Assembly (NCBI GenBank): GCA_002373855.1
Contig: DFKO01000188.1
Coordinates: forward strand, 1 to 10,263
Direction of reading: 5' to 3'
Source of the DNA: Lachnospiraceae bacterium UBA3643
GTDB taxonomy: Bacteria; Bacillota; Clostridia; Lachnospirales; Lachnospiraceae
DNA length: 10,263 nucleotides
The number at the start of each line of letters is the position of its first letter. Position 1 is the stretch's first letter. A program made the position numbers and the translations under genes. The notes beneath the pieces are model-generated. The model made no database searches, had not been told where the DNA came from, and saw only the letters and a program-made list of their open reading frames with translations. Below are positions 1 through 7,445 of this stretch, in pieces.

Positions 1-31
1 TAGGAAACAAATAACGGCAAATTCCCGTTTA

Positions 32-36
32 TGGAG
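32..36 (+). promoter_or_regulatory. Ribosome binding site supporting the ATG at 46
   Basis: TGGAG lies 9 bases before the ATG at 46. The earlier in-frame ATG at 31 has no comparable purine-rich site at a normal distance; the AGGAA at 2-6 is more than 20 bases away. This favours 46 as the real start of the short GrpB-like frame. Confidence 0.45.
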
Positions 37-45
37 ACCTTTGGC

Positions 46-243
46 ATGGGAAAAGATTTATCTAAAATGACATTGGAAGAGTTATGGGAATTATTTCCTA
101 TCTTTCTTGTGCCGCACGATGATCAGTGGAAAGACAGCTTCAATGAGATCGAGGAGATGCTGACCGGACTATTATCCGATCTGACTGTATGGAGTGGTAT
201 CAAAAAGGTGATTGATTCAATAAATGCCAATGCAGTTGCATAA
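46..243 (+). pseudogene. Truncated GrpB/UPF0157-like N-terminal fragment
   Basis: This is a 65-residue frame, or 70 residues if the ATG at 31 is used. The stretch LSKMTLEELWELFPIF, followed by LVPHDDQWKDSF, resembles the opening of GrpB/UPF0157 family proteins, where an LxxLWxLFPI segment precedes a conserved HxxxW segment. Full GrpB domains run to roughly 160-170 residues and continue with an HIGSTAV-like motif. Here the resemblance stops after about residue 45, and the frame ends in an unrelated tail (VWSGIKKVIDSINANAVA). I looked for the missing motif in the other two forward frames and did not find it, so a simple single frameshift does not explain the loss. The likeliest reading is a deletion-derived remnant. 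A short functional protein cannot be excluded because a plausible ribosome binding site is kept. GrpB-family function is itself poorly defined, with some members annotated as nucleotidyltransferase-like. An in-frame TAG at 1-3 shows that no longer upstream extension exists. Confidence 0.5.
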
Positions 244-280
244 GTATTTATAAATAAATAGTGTACAGAAGGACAATAAA

Positions 281-823
281 ATGAGCGAAATTTACGATCA
301 GGCGAAAGCCGTAATGACAGAAGTGTATGAGGGACTGGACCCTAAGATGGGCAATCTACTCGTGATAGGATGTTCCACCAGCACGGTTCTCGGAGATATG
401 CCGGGGACAAATTCAAGTGAAGAGATAGCAGATGATCTGTATAAAGCCGTGACGGAAGTATTTGGCGGTAAGTATGATATCGCAGTTCAGTGCTGCGAGC
501 ATTTAAACAGAGCACTCGTAGTTGAGAGAGAACTGGCTGAGAAAAACGGATGGACCATGGTAAATGCGGTGCCACACAGAAAAGCCGGCGGAGCATTTGC
601 CACAAAGCATTATGCGTCTCTTAAAGACCCGGTGGTTGTAGAAAATATTGATTCAAGGGCTGTTGCAGGTATCGATATCGGAGGCGTGATGATCGGCATG
701 CATATGCGTCCTGTCGTAGTACCGATGAAGTTAAAAAACAGAGCTATAGGCGAGGCGATAGTCATTGCCGGCAGGAGCCGTCTTAAATATATAGGCGGTG
801 AGAGAACACATTATATGGAGTAG
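281..823 (+). CDS. UPF0340 / TIGR01440 family protein (YwlG-like)
   Basis: This 180-residue soluble protein matches the usual length of the UPF0340/DUF436 family (B. subtilis YwlG type, TIGR01440). Visible family hallmarks are CSTSTVLGD near residues 31-39 followed by PGTNSSEEIA, QCCEHLNRALVVE at 70-82, a glycine-rich segment VPHRKAGGA at 97-105, and GIDIGGVMIGMHMRPVVVP at about 130-148. The conserved Cys, His and Gly positions suggest a small-molecule or nucleotide-type binding pocket, but I know of no firmly established biochemical role and assign none. The start is well supported: AAGGA lies 7 bases before the ATG. The downstream membrane-protein gene begins only 9 bases after the stop and was probably cotranscribed. 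In other Firmicutes this gene often sits near one-carbon and uracil metabolism genes; none is present here. Confidence 0.88.
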   Translation: MSEIYDQAKAVMTEVYEGLDPKMGNLLVIGCSTSTVLGDMPGTNSSEEIADDLYKAVTEVFGGKYDIAVQCCEHLNRALVVERELAEKNGWTMVNAVPHRKAGGAFATKHYASLKDPVVVENIDSRAVAGIDIGGVMIGMHMRPVVVPMKLKNRAIGEAIVIAGRSRLKYIGGERTHYME

Positions 824-832
824 CATACGATT

Positions 833-1714
833 ATGAAGAAATTGACAGATAAATTATATGGCGGAATAGATTTTAAATGGTGGAAGGTAATCGTATTTGC
901 AGTTGCCGTAGCGATTCTGACAGCAGTATTCCTGATAGTTCCTGTATTTGAAAATACCTCTTTTAAGAGAATGGGAGTGACACTTGAGGCGTGGATTTTC
1001 TTTGCCATAATCATTATGGCAAACTGTAAAAAGCCCATTGAGTCGGCATTAAAGACCTTTGTATTCTTCCTGGTGAGCCAGCCCCTCATATATCTGATCC
1101 AGGTACCTTTCTCATCTATGGGATGGCAGCTCTTTGGATATTATAAATACTGGTTTATCTTGACGATACTCACCTTCCCGGCCGCATTTATCGGATGGTT
1201 TATCACGAAAAAGAACTGGCTGAGTCTATTGATACTCTCGCCTGTGCTCTTTATCCTGACATATGAGTATATCAGCTGTTTTAAGCATACGTTCAGGCAT
1301 TTTCCACTGCTTTTAGTCACAGCAGTATTCTGCCTTGGCCAGATGATATTGTATCTGTGTGCATTTACATCTAATATTTGGCAGAAAATCCTTGGATTTA
1401 TACTGCCTCTCCTGGCATTTATGGTAGTGGCATTTATAAATCCCCCCCTGCAGCTAAACGGTACCAATTTCCTGCCGGACAATCCCACGCTTTCGGAGGA
1501 TGCTGTTCTCACCATGGATTATACAGGCGACGATGCGCCTGATATAAATGTCTCAATCTATACTACCGGCCCGGACAGTATGGTACGGATCTCGGCCACT
1601 GATTATGGCACTGCCGATTTCACCATCACAGACGGTGATACAGAGTATCACTATACAGTCAATATATACGACGATGAAGCCGGTCATGTTCAGAATGAAA
1701 TAACCGTAAAATAA
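833..1714 (+). CDS. Seven-helix membrane protein with extracytoplasmic C-terminal domain, unknown function
   Basis: I do not recognise this 293-residue protein as a named family. Hydrophobic segments fall at about residues 19-39, 49-65, 71-92, 106-124, 128-147, 156-178 and 183-203, giving seven helices. Lys/Arg near the first helix (KKLTDK, FKWWK) and TKKN after the fourth place the N terminus and that loop inside, so the C-terminal 90 residues would lie outside the cell. That tail is acidic and beta-rich, with alternating hydrophobic residues (VLTMDY, VSIYTTG, YHYTVNIYDDE), suggesting a small Ig-like or beta-sandwich domain; this is inference. The start lies 9 bases after the upstream stop. 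Its only visible ribosome binding site is GGAG at 817-820, inside the end of that gene and 12 bases before the ATG, so translation is probably coupled. The gene is closed by the hairpin terminator at 1718-1749. A membrane-anchored sensor or envelope protein is possible, but nothing shows it. Confidence 0.75.
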   Translation: MKKLTDKLYGGIDFKWWKVIVFAVAVAILTAVFLIVPVFENTSFKRMGVTLEAWIFFAIIIMANCKKPIESALKTFVFFLVSQPLIYLIQVPFSSMGWQLFGYYKYWFILTILTFPAAFIGWFITKKNWLSLLILSPVLFILTYEYISCFKHTFRHFPLLLVTAVFCLGQMILYLCAFTSNIWQKILGFILPLLAFMVVAFINPPLQLNGTNFLPDNPTLSEDAVLTMDYTGDDAPDINVSIYTTGPDSMVRISATDYGTADFTITDGDTEYHYTVNIYDDEAGHVQNEITVK

Positions 1715-1717
1715 AGT

Positions 1718-1751
1718 ACAGCCCTGATATAAAAATATATCGGGGCTGTTT
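1718..1751 (+). terminator. Rho-independent terminator after the membrane-protein gene
   Basis: Left arm 1718-1731 and right arm 1736-1749 form a 14-pair stem with one G-U wobble and an AAAA loop. The GC-rich base of the stem (ACAGCCC/GGGGCTGT) ends in a short TTT run. It starts 4 bases after the stop codon at 1714. The U tract is short, so termination may be incomplete. Confidence 0.82.
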
Positions 1752-1778
1752 GAGATTAATGGGGAAAAATGGTAAAAT
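1750..1778 (+). promoter_or_regulatory. Sigma-A-like promoter for the c-di-GMP cluster
   Basis: TTGAGA (1750-1755) and TAAAAT (1773-1778) each match the vegetative consensus at five of six positions and are separated by exactly 17 bases. The predicted transcription start is near 1785, giving a leader of about 50 bases before the ATG at 1836. The -35 box begins inside the T run of the preceding terminator. The leader contains no c-di-GMP riboswitch-like sequence. Not tested experimentally. Confidence 0.65.
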
Positions 1779-1822
1779 AAATGGTATGCCACATCTTGAT
1801 TTTGCAGTGGTAATCATGAGTT

Positions 1823-1830
1823 AAAAGGGG
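1823..1830 (+). promoter_or_regulatory. Ribosome binding site for the propeller-GGDEF gene
   Basis: AAAAGGGG lies 5 bases before the ATG at 1836. A competing site, GAAGG at about 1860-1864, lies 7 bases before an in-frame ATG at 1872 and would shorten the protein by 12 residues. I keep 1836 because the G-rich site is stronger, but the choice is not certain. The membrane module is intact either way. Confidence 0.55.
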
Positions 1831-1835
1831 TTACA

Positions 1836-4800
1836 ATGGAAAAGCGAAGCATTCAAAAAGAAGGTCGTAATATGTACAGCACCATGCTGGTGCTTATATT
1901 TATATCAGTTAATATTGTTGGAGATTATATCGCAACATTTTTTCATCTGCCATTGTGGCTGGACTGCGTGGGCACCATTGCAGCAGCCATTCATTTCGGA
2001 GCAGTTATCAGCATCGTCGTATCCGGCGCCTCATCCATATTTTTGGGTATCATGGGCTCCCAGCATTTCTGGTATATTCCTACAGGTTTTGCCGTAGCTT
2101 TGATCGTAGGGCTCATTTATCCAAAGAGCGAGAAAAAAGAGCAGCTCGGCGTGGTCACTCTTGCTCTCGTTGCAGGTCTTGTCTCATCATTTATTAATAC
2201 CCCCATCGATGTGATTTTTTGCGGAGGATATACATTAAACCTCTGGGGCGATGCACTAAAGGCCATGCTCGATACATATGTTAATGCATCTAAATTCAGC
2301 ACTCTGGTAGCAGAACTCTTTATCAATCTGCCTGACAGAGTATTATCTATTCTCCTTGCCCAGCTCCTTATCGGAGGTTGCGGCAGATTCAGAAAATATT
2401 ATATCCAAAAGAAAAAGAAATCAGGCTCTGAGAAAAAGACAGTCTCGATGATACTGGTCATCGCTCTGGCGGGTTCTCTGATCGGCGGTATTACTGCCGA
2501 TGCGTCAGACCTCTATGTGGAATATGAGGAGACATATATCGGAGAAAACGAAGGTCTCACAACCGCTGATGCAAATACCGTTGTCCAGACAGATGACGGA
2601 TATATCTGGGTCGGTACATATTCAGGTCTTTTCAGATATGACGGCGTATCGTTTGAGGAGATCCAATTTGATGAAAATATCCGTACGGTCAAGGATATCT
2701 ACGTGGATTCCCGGCACCGTATGTGGATTGGATCCAACGAGAGCGGTCTTGTCAGATATAATTTTGACACAAACGAGGTAAAGAGATTCAGTACGGATGA
2801 GGGTATGCCATCAGATACCATCAGAAAGATCACGGAAGACAAAAACGGAAATATCTATATAGCGACAGACAGAGAACTGACCCGTATATCTGCAGATGAT
2901 AATGTAAAGAGTTACTATGAGTGGCCTGATATCGTTGGTGTAGACTCGCTGGCGCCCATGGACGACGGGGGTATGATGGGGGTCACCAGAAGCGGCATCC
3001 TCTTTATCATCAAAGATGATATCCTCACCTATACAGGCAGTTCCTCAGATGAGGATTACCAGTACGTCTGCGTCTGCGTAAACGGGGATGATGTCATAGT
3101 CGGTACTTCAGAGACGACAGTGGAGCACTTCGTACTTGGGGACGGCGAGCTTGAATATAAGGATGAAATATCCGGATTTGATATGTGTTATTTTAATGAT
3201 ATAGTCTATGACCCGGGGTATGACCTGTATTTCTGCTGCTGTGATTCGAGCCACGGATACCTTGATCTCAATATCAGGAAACTGTTTACCTTTGACGGAA
3301 ATATGTCAGACGGACATTTTGGTGATGTCTGTGTGGACAGCCAGGGCAATATATGGTTTGCATCTTCAATCTACGGACTCGTGAAATATTCATATACACC
3401 TTTTGTTAATATCCTGCGTAACGCCGGCATGCCGGAATATGTGGTAAATGCTTTATATAAAGATGACAATCTGATGTATGTCGGTACAAACGATGGTCTC
3501 AAGATCATTGATCTGGCAGACAATCATGAAGTCTTTTCTAAGCTGGAGGAATGGGCGGCCGGTGCCAGAGTCCGTAATATTTTTAAGGACAGCAAGGGCA
3601 CATTGTGGATATCTGAATATGGAATGGACGGACTCATCTACTGCATGGCAGACGGAACGATCGGGACCATAGATTTTTCGGCTGTAGGGATTGAATCGCC
3701 GAGCTGCCGTTTTGCAACAGAGCTGTCTGATGGACAGATCGTAGTGTCGGTCAGAGAGGTTGGCCTGGTATTTATAAAAGATAATGAGATAGTATCGGTG
3801 ATAGGCGCCGGCGACGGAATGGCCAACACGACTATCCTCTCATGTTATGAGAGGGAGGACGGTATACTGATGGCCGCTTCTGACGGTGACGGTATATACC
3901 TGATCAAAGATGAGCGTATAGTAGGTCATGTCAGCAAGTCGGAAGGGCTCGCCAGCGGTGTGGTCATGAGGATAGTACCATGTGAAAGCGGATTTATCTA
4001 TGTCACAAGCAACGCCCTTTATTATGACGATGGGGAAACCATCAGGCTCCTTGAAAACTTCCCCTTTTATAATAATTTTGATGTGATAATCAGTGATGAC
4101 AATGTGGCATGGATCACATCGAGCGGAGGACTCTGGGCAGTCAGTCTGGAACAGCTCCTTGCAGACGGAGACTACAACTGTACACTCCTTGACAAGGACT
4201 GGGGTCTGACGACGACATTTAATTCCAATTCATGGAATATCCTTGACGGGGATATCCTGTACCTGTGCTGCACGGACGGAGTCAGAGCAATTGATATAAA
4301 CAGCTACAACAAGGCCAGTGATGATTATCAGCTTAAATTGAAACTCGTGGAGACCACAGGCGGTAATATTGAAAACTTCGGAGACAGTCTGGTTATACCT
4401 GCAGTTACGGGACGTATCACATTTTATGTGGCAGTAAACAATTTTACCCTCACAAATCCTCTGATACATTACTATCTCGAGGGAACGGGTGATCCCGGTA
4501 TCACCTGCTATCAGGATGAGATCACGCCATTGGCATTTACAAACCTTCCGTATGGTAAATACAAGTTCCACATAGAAGTGATCGATGATATCACAGGCGA
4601 GGTTTTAAGGAGCGAGGTAATAAGCGTTGTCAAAGAGGCACAGATGTACGAGAAACCTTATTTTTCAATATATCTGCTCTTTGTTAATTCACTGATGCTG
4701 ATGTATTTCTTCTGGCTGTTTATAGCTATGAGGAGCAACGCCAAGCGTATCAGGAATCTGAGGAGAGAGATACATACCGACCCGATGACAGGACTCCTTA

Positions 4801-5681
4801 ACAAGGCGGGCTCTCACAAGATGATGGGAGAAGCGTGTGATAAAGAGACAGGTATATTCCTCATGATCGACCTGGACAGCTTCAAGCTGGTAAACGATCT
4901 CTATGGTCATGATATGGGTGACCGGATACTGATCCGTTTTGCAGAGCTCATCAAAGAGGCCATAAATGAAGATGACTATGCAGGACGACTCGGCGGAGAT
5001 GAGTTTGTGGCATTCCTTAGGGATACCATGAGTGAAGATGATGTGGAGAAAGTATGCCGTCACCTCAACCAGGGTATAGTTAAGTCTGCAAAGGAATATA
5101 TGGGTGAAGGCATGAATATACCCCTTGGTGCTTCCATTGGAGCAGCCAAAGTACCGGCAGACGGAAGGAATATCGAAAATGTATTCAGATATGCCGACAA
5201 GGCTCTCTATAACGTAAAGCAAAACGGCAAGCACGGATACGCCTTTTATACCAAGGGTGACAATAAGGATAAAGCCCGTGAGAAGAATGATGATAATGAC
5301 TTAAAGAAGATAAAGCAGATCATAGGTGAGCGTAATGAAGGCAAGGGTGCATTTGAGGTCAACTTTGACCGTATGCAGGTACTCTACAAATTCTTAAACA
5401 GAGCTGACAAATCAAATAACAGTACGACAGGTTTTTACAGGATTACTCTCAGTGCAAAAGACGGAGGGGAAGTCCCTGATGAAACAATGGAATTGTTTGA
5501 TGATATCCTTGTGCGCAGTTTGGAAAAAACAGATGTCGTCAGCGAGTTTTCGGGTAGCTTCTTTGTACTAAAGGCAGGAGGAGATAATAAAGAACTGCCG
5601 GATAAGATAAGGGGACTCCTTGAGAGTGAAGGACTTGCAGATAAATATGATATGAATATTGAGGCGGATACAGTAGGCTGA
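1836..5681 (+). CDS. Membrane sensor: ECF-S-like module, two beta-propellers, Y_Y_Y-type domain, GGDEF diguanylate cyclase
   Basis: This 1281-residue protein is predicted to make c-di-GMP from two GTP in response to an outside signal. Residues about 14-182 are a multi-helix membrane module resembling ECF-transporter S components (PLWLDCVGTI, then a glycine-rich helix). A basic stretch, KKKKSGSEKK (about 192-201), is followed by a helix at 203-220. Residues about 245-820 carry some 14 propeller blades with the two-component-regulator propeller pattern (for example DDGYIWVGTYSGLFRYD, DSQGNIWFASSIYGLVKY), enough for two seven-bladed propellers. A Y_Y_Y-like beta domain spans about 830-933 and a helix 943-964. 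The GGDEF domain follows: DPMTGLLNK 982-990, metal Asp1012 in MIDLDSF, N1020/D1021, and intact GGDEF at 1053-1057. The inhibitory RxxD site is absent (NEDD at 1044-1047). Residues 1150-1281 look like a degenerate second GGDEF fold with SGSFF at 1239-1243. The layout mirrors Bacteroides hybrid two-component sensors, with cyclase output in place of kinase. It is first in the four-gene cluster. Its ligand is unknown; glycans are the precedent. Confidence 0.88.
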   Translation: MEKRSIQKEGRNMYSTMLVLIFISVNIVGDYIATFFHLPLWLDCVGTIAAAIHFGAVISIVVSGASSIFLGIMGSQHFWYIPTGFAVALIVGLIYPKSEKKEQLGVVTLALVAGLVSSFINTPIDVIFCGGYTLNLWGDALKAMLDTYVNASKFSTLVAELFINLPDRVLSILLAQLLIGGCGRFRKYYIQKKKKSGSEKKTVSMILVIALAGSLIGGITADASDLYVEYEETYIGENEGLTTADANTVVQTDDGYIWVGTYSGLFRYDGVSFEEIQFDENIRTVKDIYVDSRHRMWIGSNESGLVRYNFDTNEVKRFSTDEGMPSDTIRKITEDKNGNIYIATDRELTRISADDNVKSYYEWPDIVGVDSLAPMDDGGMMGVTRSGILFIIKDDILTYTGSSSDEDYQYVCVCVNGDDVIVGTSETTVEHFVLGDGELEYKDEISGFDMCYFNDIVYDPGYDLYFCCCDSSHGYLDLNIRKLFTFDGNMSDGHFGDVCVDSQGNIWFASSIYGLVKYSYTPFVNILRNAGMPEYVVNALYKDDNLMYVGTNDGLKIIDLADNHEVFSKLEEWAAGARVRNIFKDSKGTLWISEYGMDGLIYCMADGTIGTIDFSAVGIESPSCRFATELSDGQIVVSVREVGLVFIKDNEIVSVIGAGDGMANTTILSCYEREDGILMAASDGDGIYLIKDERIVGHVSKSEGLASGVVMRIVPCESGFIYVTSNALYYDDGETIRLLENFPFYNNFDVIISDDNVAWITSSGGLWAVSLEQLLADGDYNCTLLDKDWGLTTTFNSNSWNILDGDILYLCCTDGVRAIDINSYNKASDDYQLKLKLVETTGGNIENFGDSLVIPAVTGRITFYVAVNNFTLTNPLIHYYLEGTGDPGITCYQDEITPLAFTNLPYGKYKFHIEVIDDITGEVLRSEVISVVKEAQMYEKPYFSIYLLFVNSLMLMYFFWLFIAMRSNAKRIRNLRREIHTDPMTGLLNKAGSHKMMGEACDKETGIFLMIDLDSFKLVNDLYGHDMGDRILIRFAELIKEAINEDDYAGRLGGDEFVAFLRDTMSEDDVEKVCRHLNQGIVKSAKEYMGEGMNIPLGASIGAAKVPADGRNIENVFRYADKALYNVKQNGKHGYAFYTKGDNKDKAREKNDDNDLKKIKQIIGERNEGKGAFEVNFDRMQVLYKFLNRADKSNNSTTGFYRITLSAKDGGEVPDETMELFDDILVRSLEKTDVVSEFSGSFFVLKAGGDNKELPDKIRGLLESEGLADKYDMNIEADTVG

Positions 5682-5705
5682 CAGCCGTTTAGGTAAAAGT
5701 ATTCC

Positions 5706-5712
5706 GGAGGGG
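5706..5712 (+). promoter_or_regulatory. Strong ribosome binding site for the EAL gene
   Basis: GGAGGGG lies 8 bases before the ATG at 5721, near-ideal spacing. It sits in the 39-base gap after the propeller-GGDEF gene, which has no convincing promoter or terminator, so the two genes are probably cotranscribed. Confidence 0.8.
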
Positions 5713-5720
5713 ATTATTGT

Positions 5721-7400
5721 ATGGGACATGTAAGCAGTGAGAAGTATACTTCATTTATGGAAAAACTTGTGCGTTTTACCCATGAGGAACCGTACAACAG
5801 AGAAAACTATGTAGCTTTGATCCGTGAGATATGCAATGATTACAATCTCGCAAAAGGAGTCACCGAGTTTTACGCCACGCCCATGATGGAGCAGCGCGGT
5901 ATCGGAGAGTCACTGTGTGATTTTGATAACGGAAAAGGTACGAGGATACTGCTGAGATTACGTATAATCACATCTGCCAAAGCAGTCATAATAGGTACCC
6001 TATATGTCGAGGCAAACGGCGATGAGTATGATGAAACAGATGTACAGCAGCTCGACCTGATGTTAAGGATCATCATAGGTTTTGTCAGTCGTATGCGACT
6101 GATGAGAAAAGTCGAGGAATTTGGATTTTACGATATGGACGGATATCGCAATTATCGTGCTTTTGCCAGATTTCTTGATGTCAACAATACGGAAAACAAG
6201 CTCGGAGGTATGATTGCATTTCATTATGATATGCATAATTTTGGGATAATAAACCGTGAGATAGGCAGAGCAAACAGTGATATCGTAATGCATCAGTACT
6301 ACAATCTGTTAAACAGGACTATTGGTGAAGATGGTATCATAGCAAGGCTTGGCGGTGATAAGTTTATTGGTATATTTACCCCGGAGCTTAAAGAAAAAAT
6401 TGTCAAAATATTTTTAGGCACAAATATTGGATACGGAGATGAATCCGGCAATAAAGTCAGAGTCGCCGTCGGAGCAGGACTGTATGAACTGCCAAATCCC
6501 TTTATGATGAAAGTATACGGGGACATAATGGACAAGATCATGATGGCGAGCAGCATTGCAAAGAAAAAACCAAACGGCGGAGTGGTCGTATACGATGATT
6601 CGATGCAGGTTGAAAAAGAACGGGTAAAGAGGATTCAGAGTGAATTTACAAATGCAATAAAGAACGAGGAATTTGCCGTTTATTATCAGCCCAAGGTGGA
6701 TGTAAATACAGGCAGACTTGTAGGGGCTGAGGCTCTCGCCAGATGGATAAAGGATGGCAGGGTAGTGCCACCGATAGAGTTTATCCCTGTACTTGAACTT
6801 AATTCTTTGATCTCAAAACTTGATTTTTATATGCTTGATCATGTGTGCGCCGACATCCGCAGATGGCTCGATGAAGGAAAGGATGTTGTAAGGGTTTCCA
6901 TAAACTTTTCAAGAAAAAATCTGATAGATGCCGATCTGGTAAAAGGCATAATAAATGTAATCGACAGTCATAATGTACCCCATGAGTATGTGGAGATTGA
7001 GCTGACAGAGACTACAGAGGATATACACTTTAATGACCTGCGATGTGTTGTAAACAGTCTCAGGGAAAAAGGAGTATTTGTCACAGTCGATGACTTTGGT
7101 GTAGGATACTCATCCATCAACCTGATCAGGGAAGTCCCCTGGGATGTATTAAAGGTAGATAAAGGCTTTGTGCCTGAAAAGATGGATGATGAAAATACCG
7201 CAAACAAATTGTTTGCCCATGTAGTCGGTATAGTCCATGATATCGGCATCGAGTGTGTCATAGAAGGCGTCGAGACGAAAGAACAGCTGGAGATAATAAA
7301 GAAAAACAACTGCAGGATAGTTCAGGGATATTACTTTGATAAACCTCTTCCGAAAACAGATTTTGAAGAGCGCCTGTACAAAAAGGTATATAATATATAA
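5721..7400 (+). CDS. GAF-like / degenerate GGDEF / EAL c-di-GMP phosphodiesterase
   Basis: This 559-residue cytoplasmic protein has no membrane segment. Residues about 1-130 look like a GAF-type sensory domain (TRILLRLRI, VIIGTLYVE). Residues about 135-295 are a GGDEF fold with the signature changed to GGDKF (211-215). The Asp/Asn motif around HYDMHNFGIIN is also degenerate, so cyclase activity is unlikely. The EAL domain spans about 307-555 and keeps every recognised catalytic position: E337 in EALARW, N395 in SINFS, E427 in ELTE, D457/D458 in DDFGVGYSS, K478 in LKVD, E515 in EGVE and Q535 in QGYYFDKP. By family knowledge such a set hydrolyses c-di-GMP to pGpG with Mg or Mn. The degenerate GGDEF may bind GTP and regulate the EAL domain, as described for other GGDEF-EAL proteins; that is inference. 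The gene lies between two cyclase genes and would oppose them. Confidence 0.93.
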   Translation: MGHVSSEKYTSFMEKLVRFTHEEPYNRENYVALIREICNDYNLAKGVTEFYATPMMEQRGIGESLCDFDNGKGTRILLRLRIITSAKAVIIGTLYVEANGDEYDETDVQQLDLMLRIIIGFVSRMRLMRKVEEFGFYDMDGYRNYRAFARFLDVNNTENKLGGMIAFHYDMHNFGIINREIGRANSDIVMHQYYNLLNRTIGEDGIIARLGGDKFIGIFTPELKEKIVKIFLGTNIGYGDESGNKVRVAVGAGLYELPNPFMMKVYGDIMDKIMMASSIAKKKPNGGVVVYDDSMQVEKERVKRIQSEFTNAIKNEEFAVYYQPKVDVNTGRLVGAEALARWIKDGRVVPPIEFIPVLELNSLISKLDFYMLDHVCADIRRWLDEGKDVVRVSINFSRKNLIDADLVKGIINVIDSHNVPHEYVEIELTETTEDIHFNDLRCVVNSLREKGVFVTVDDFGVGYSSINLIREVPWDVLKVDKGFVPEKMDDENTANKLFAHVVGIVHDIGIECVIEGVETKEQLEIIKKNNCRIVQGYYFDKPLPKTDFEERLYKKVYNI

Positions 7401-7445
7401 AACGATGATGCTAAAGTAAGAGCAGAAATAAATTTGGAGTAATCT

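Noticed and set aside
236..264. Possible promoter before the UPF0340 gene (TTGCAT with AT-rich sequence downstream)
   Set aside because: No acceptable -10 box at 16-18 bases; the AT-rich bases alone are not enough.
1779..1835. Possible c-di-GMP riboswitch in the leader of the cluster
   Set aside because: The leader is only about 50 bases and lacks the conserved GEMM-type segments, so no riboswitch can be supported.
4992..5010. Identical 19-base stretch at 4992-5010 and 9822-9840
   Set aside because: Both encode GGDEFV in the two cyclase domains. The identity ends at the motif and reflects shared codons for a conserved signature, not a repeat element.
4689..5234. 181-codon open frame on the minus strand
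   Set aside because: It lies wholly opposite the GGDEF-coding part of the propeller cyclase, has no ribosome binding site I can see and no recognisable domain. It is a shadow frame.
5675..5686. GGCTGACAGCC palindrome around the stop of the propeller gene
   Set aside because: The centre leaves no room for a proper loop, giving at most four pairs, with no T run after it.
7363..7394. Possible internal promoter before the lipoprotein gene (TTGAAG and a perfect TATAAT at 7389-7394)
   Set aside because: The spacer is 20 bases to the TATAAT, too long. The alternative TATATA at 7387-7392 with an 18-base spacer is a weak match inside the AT-rich end of the EAL gene.
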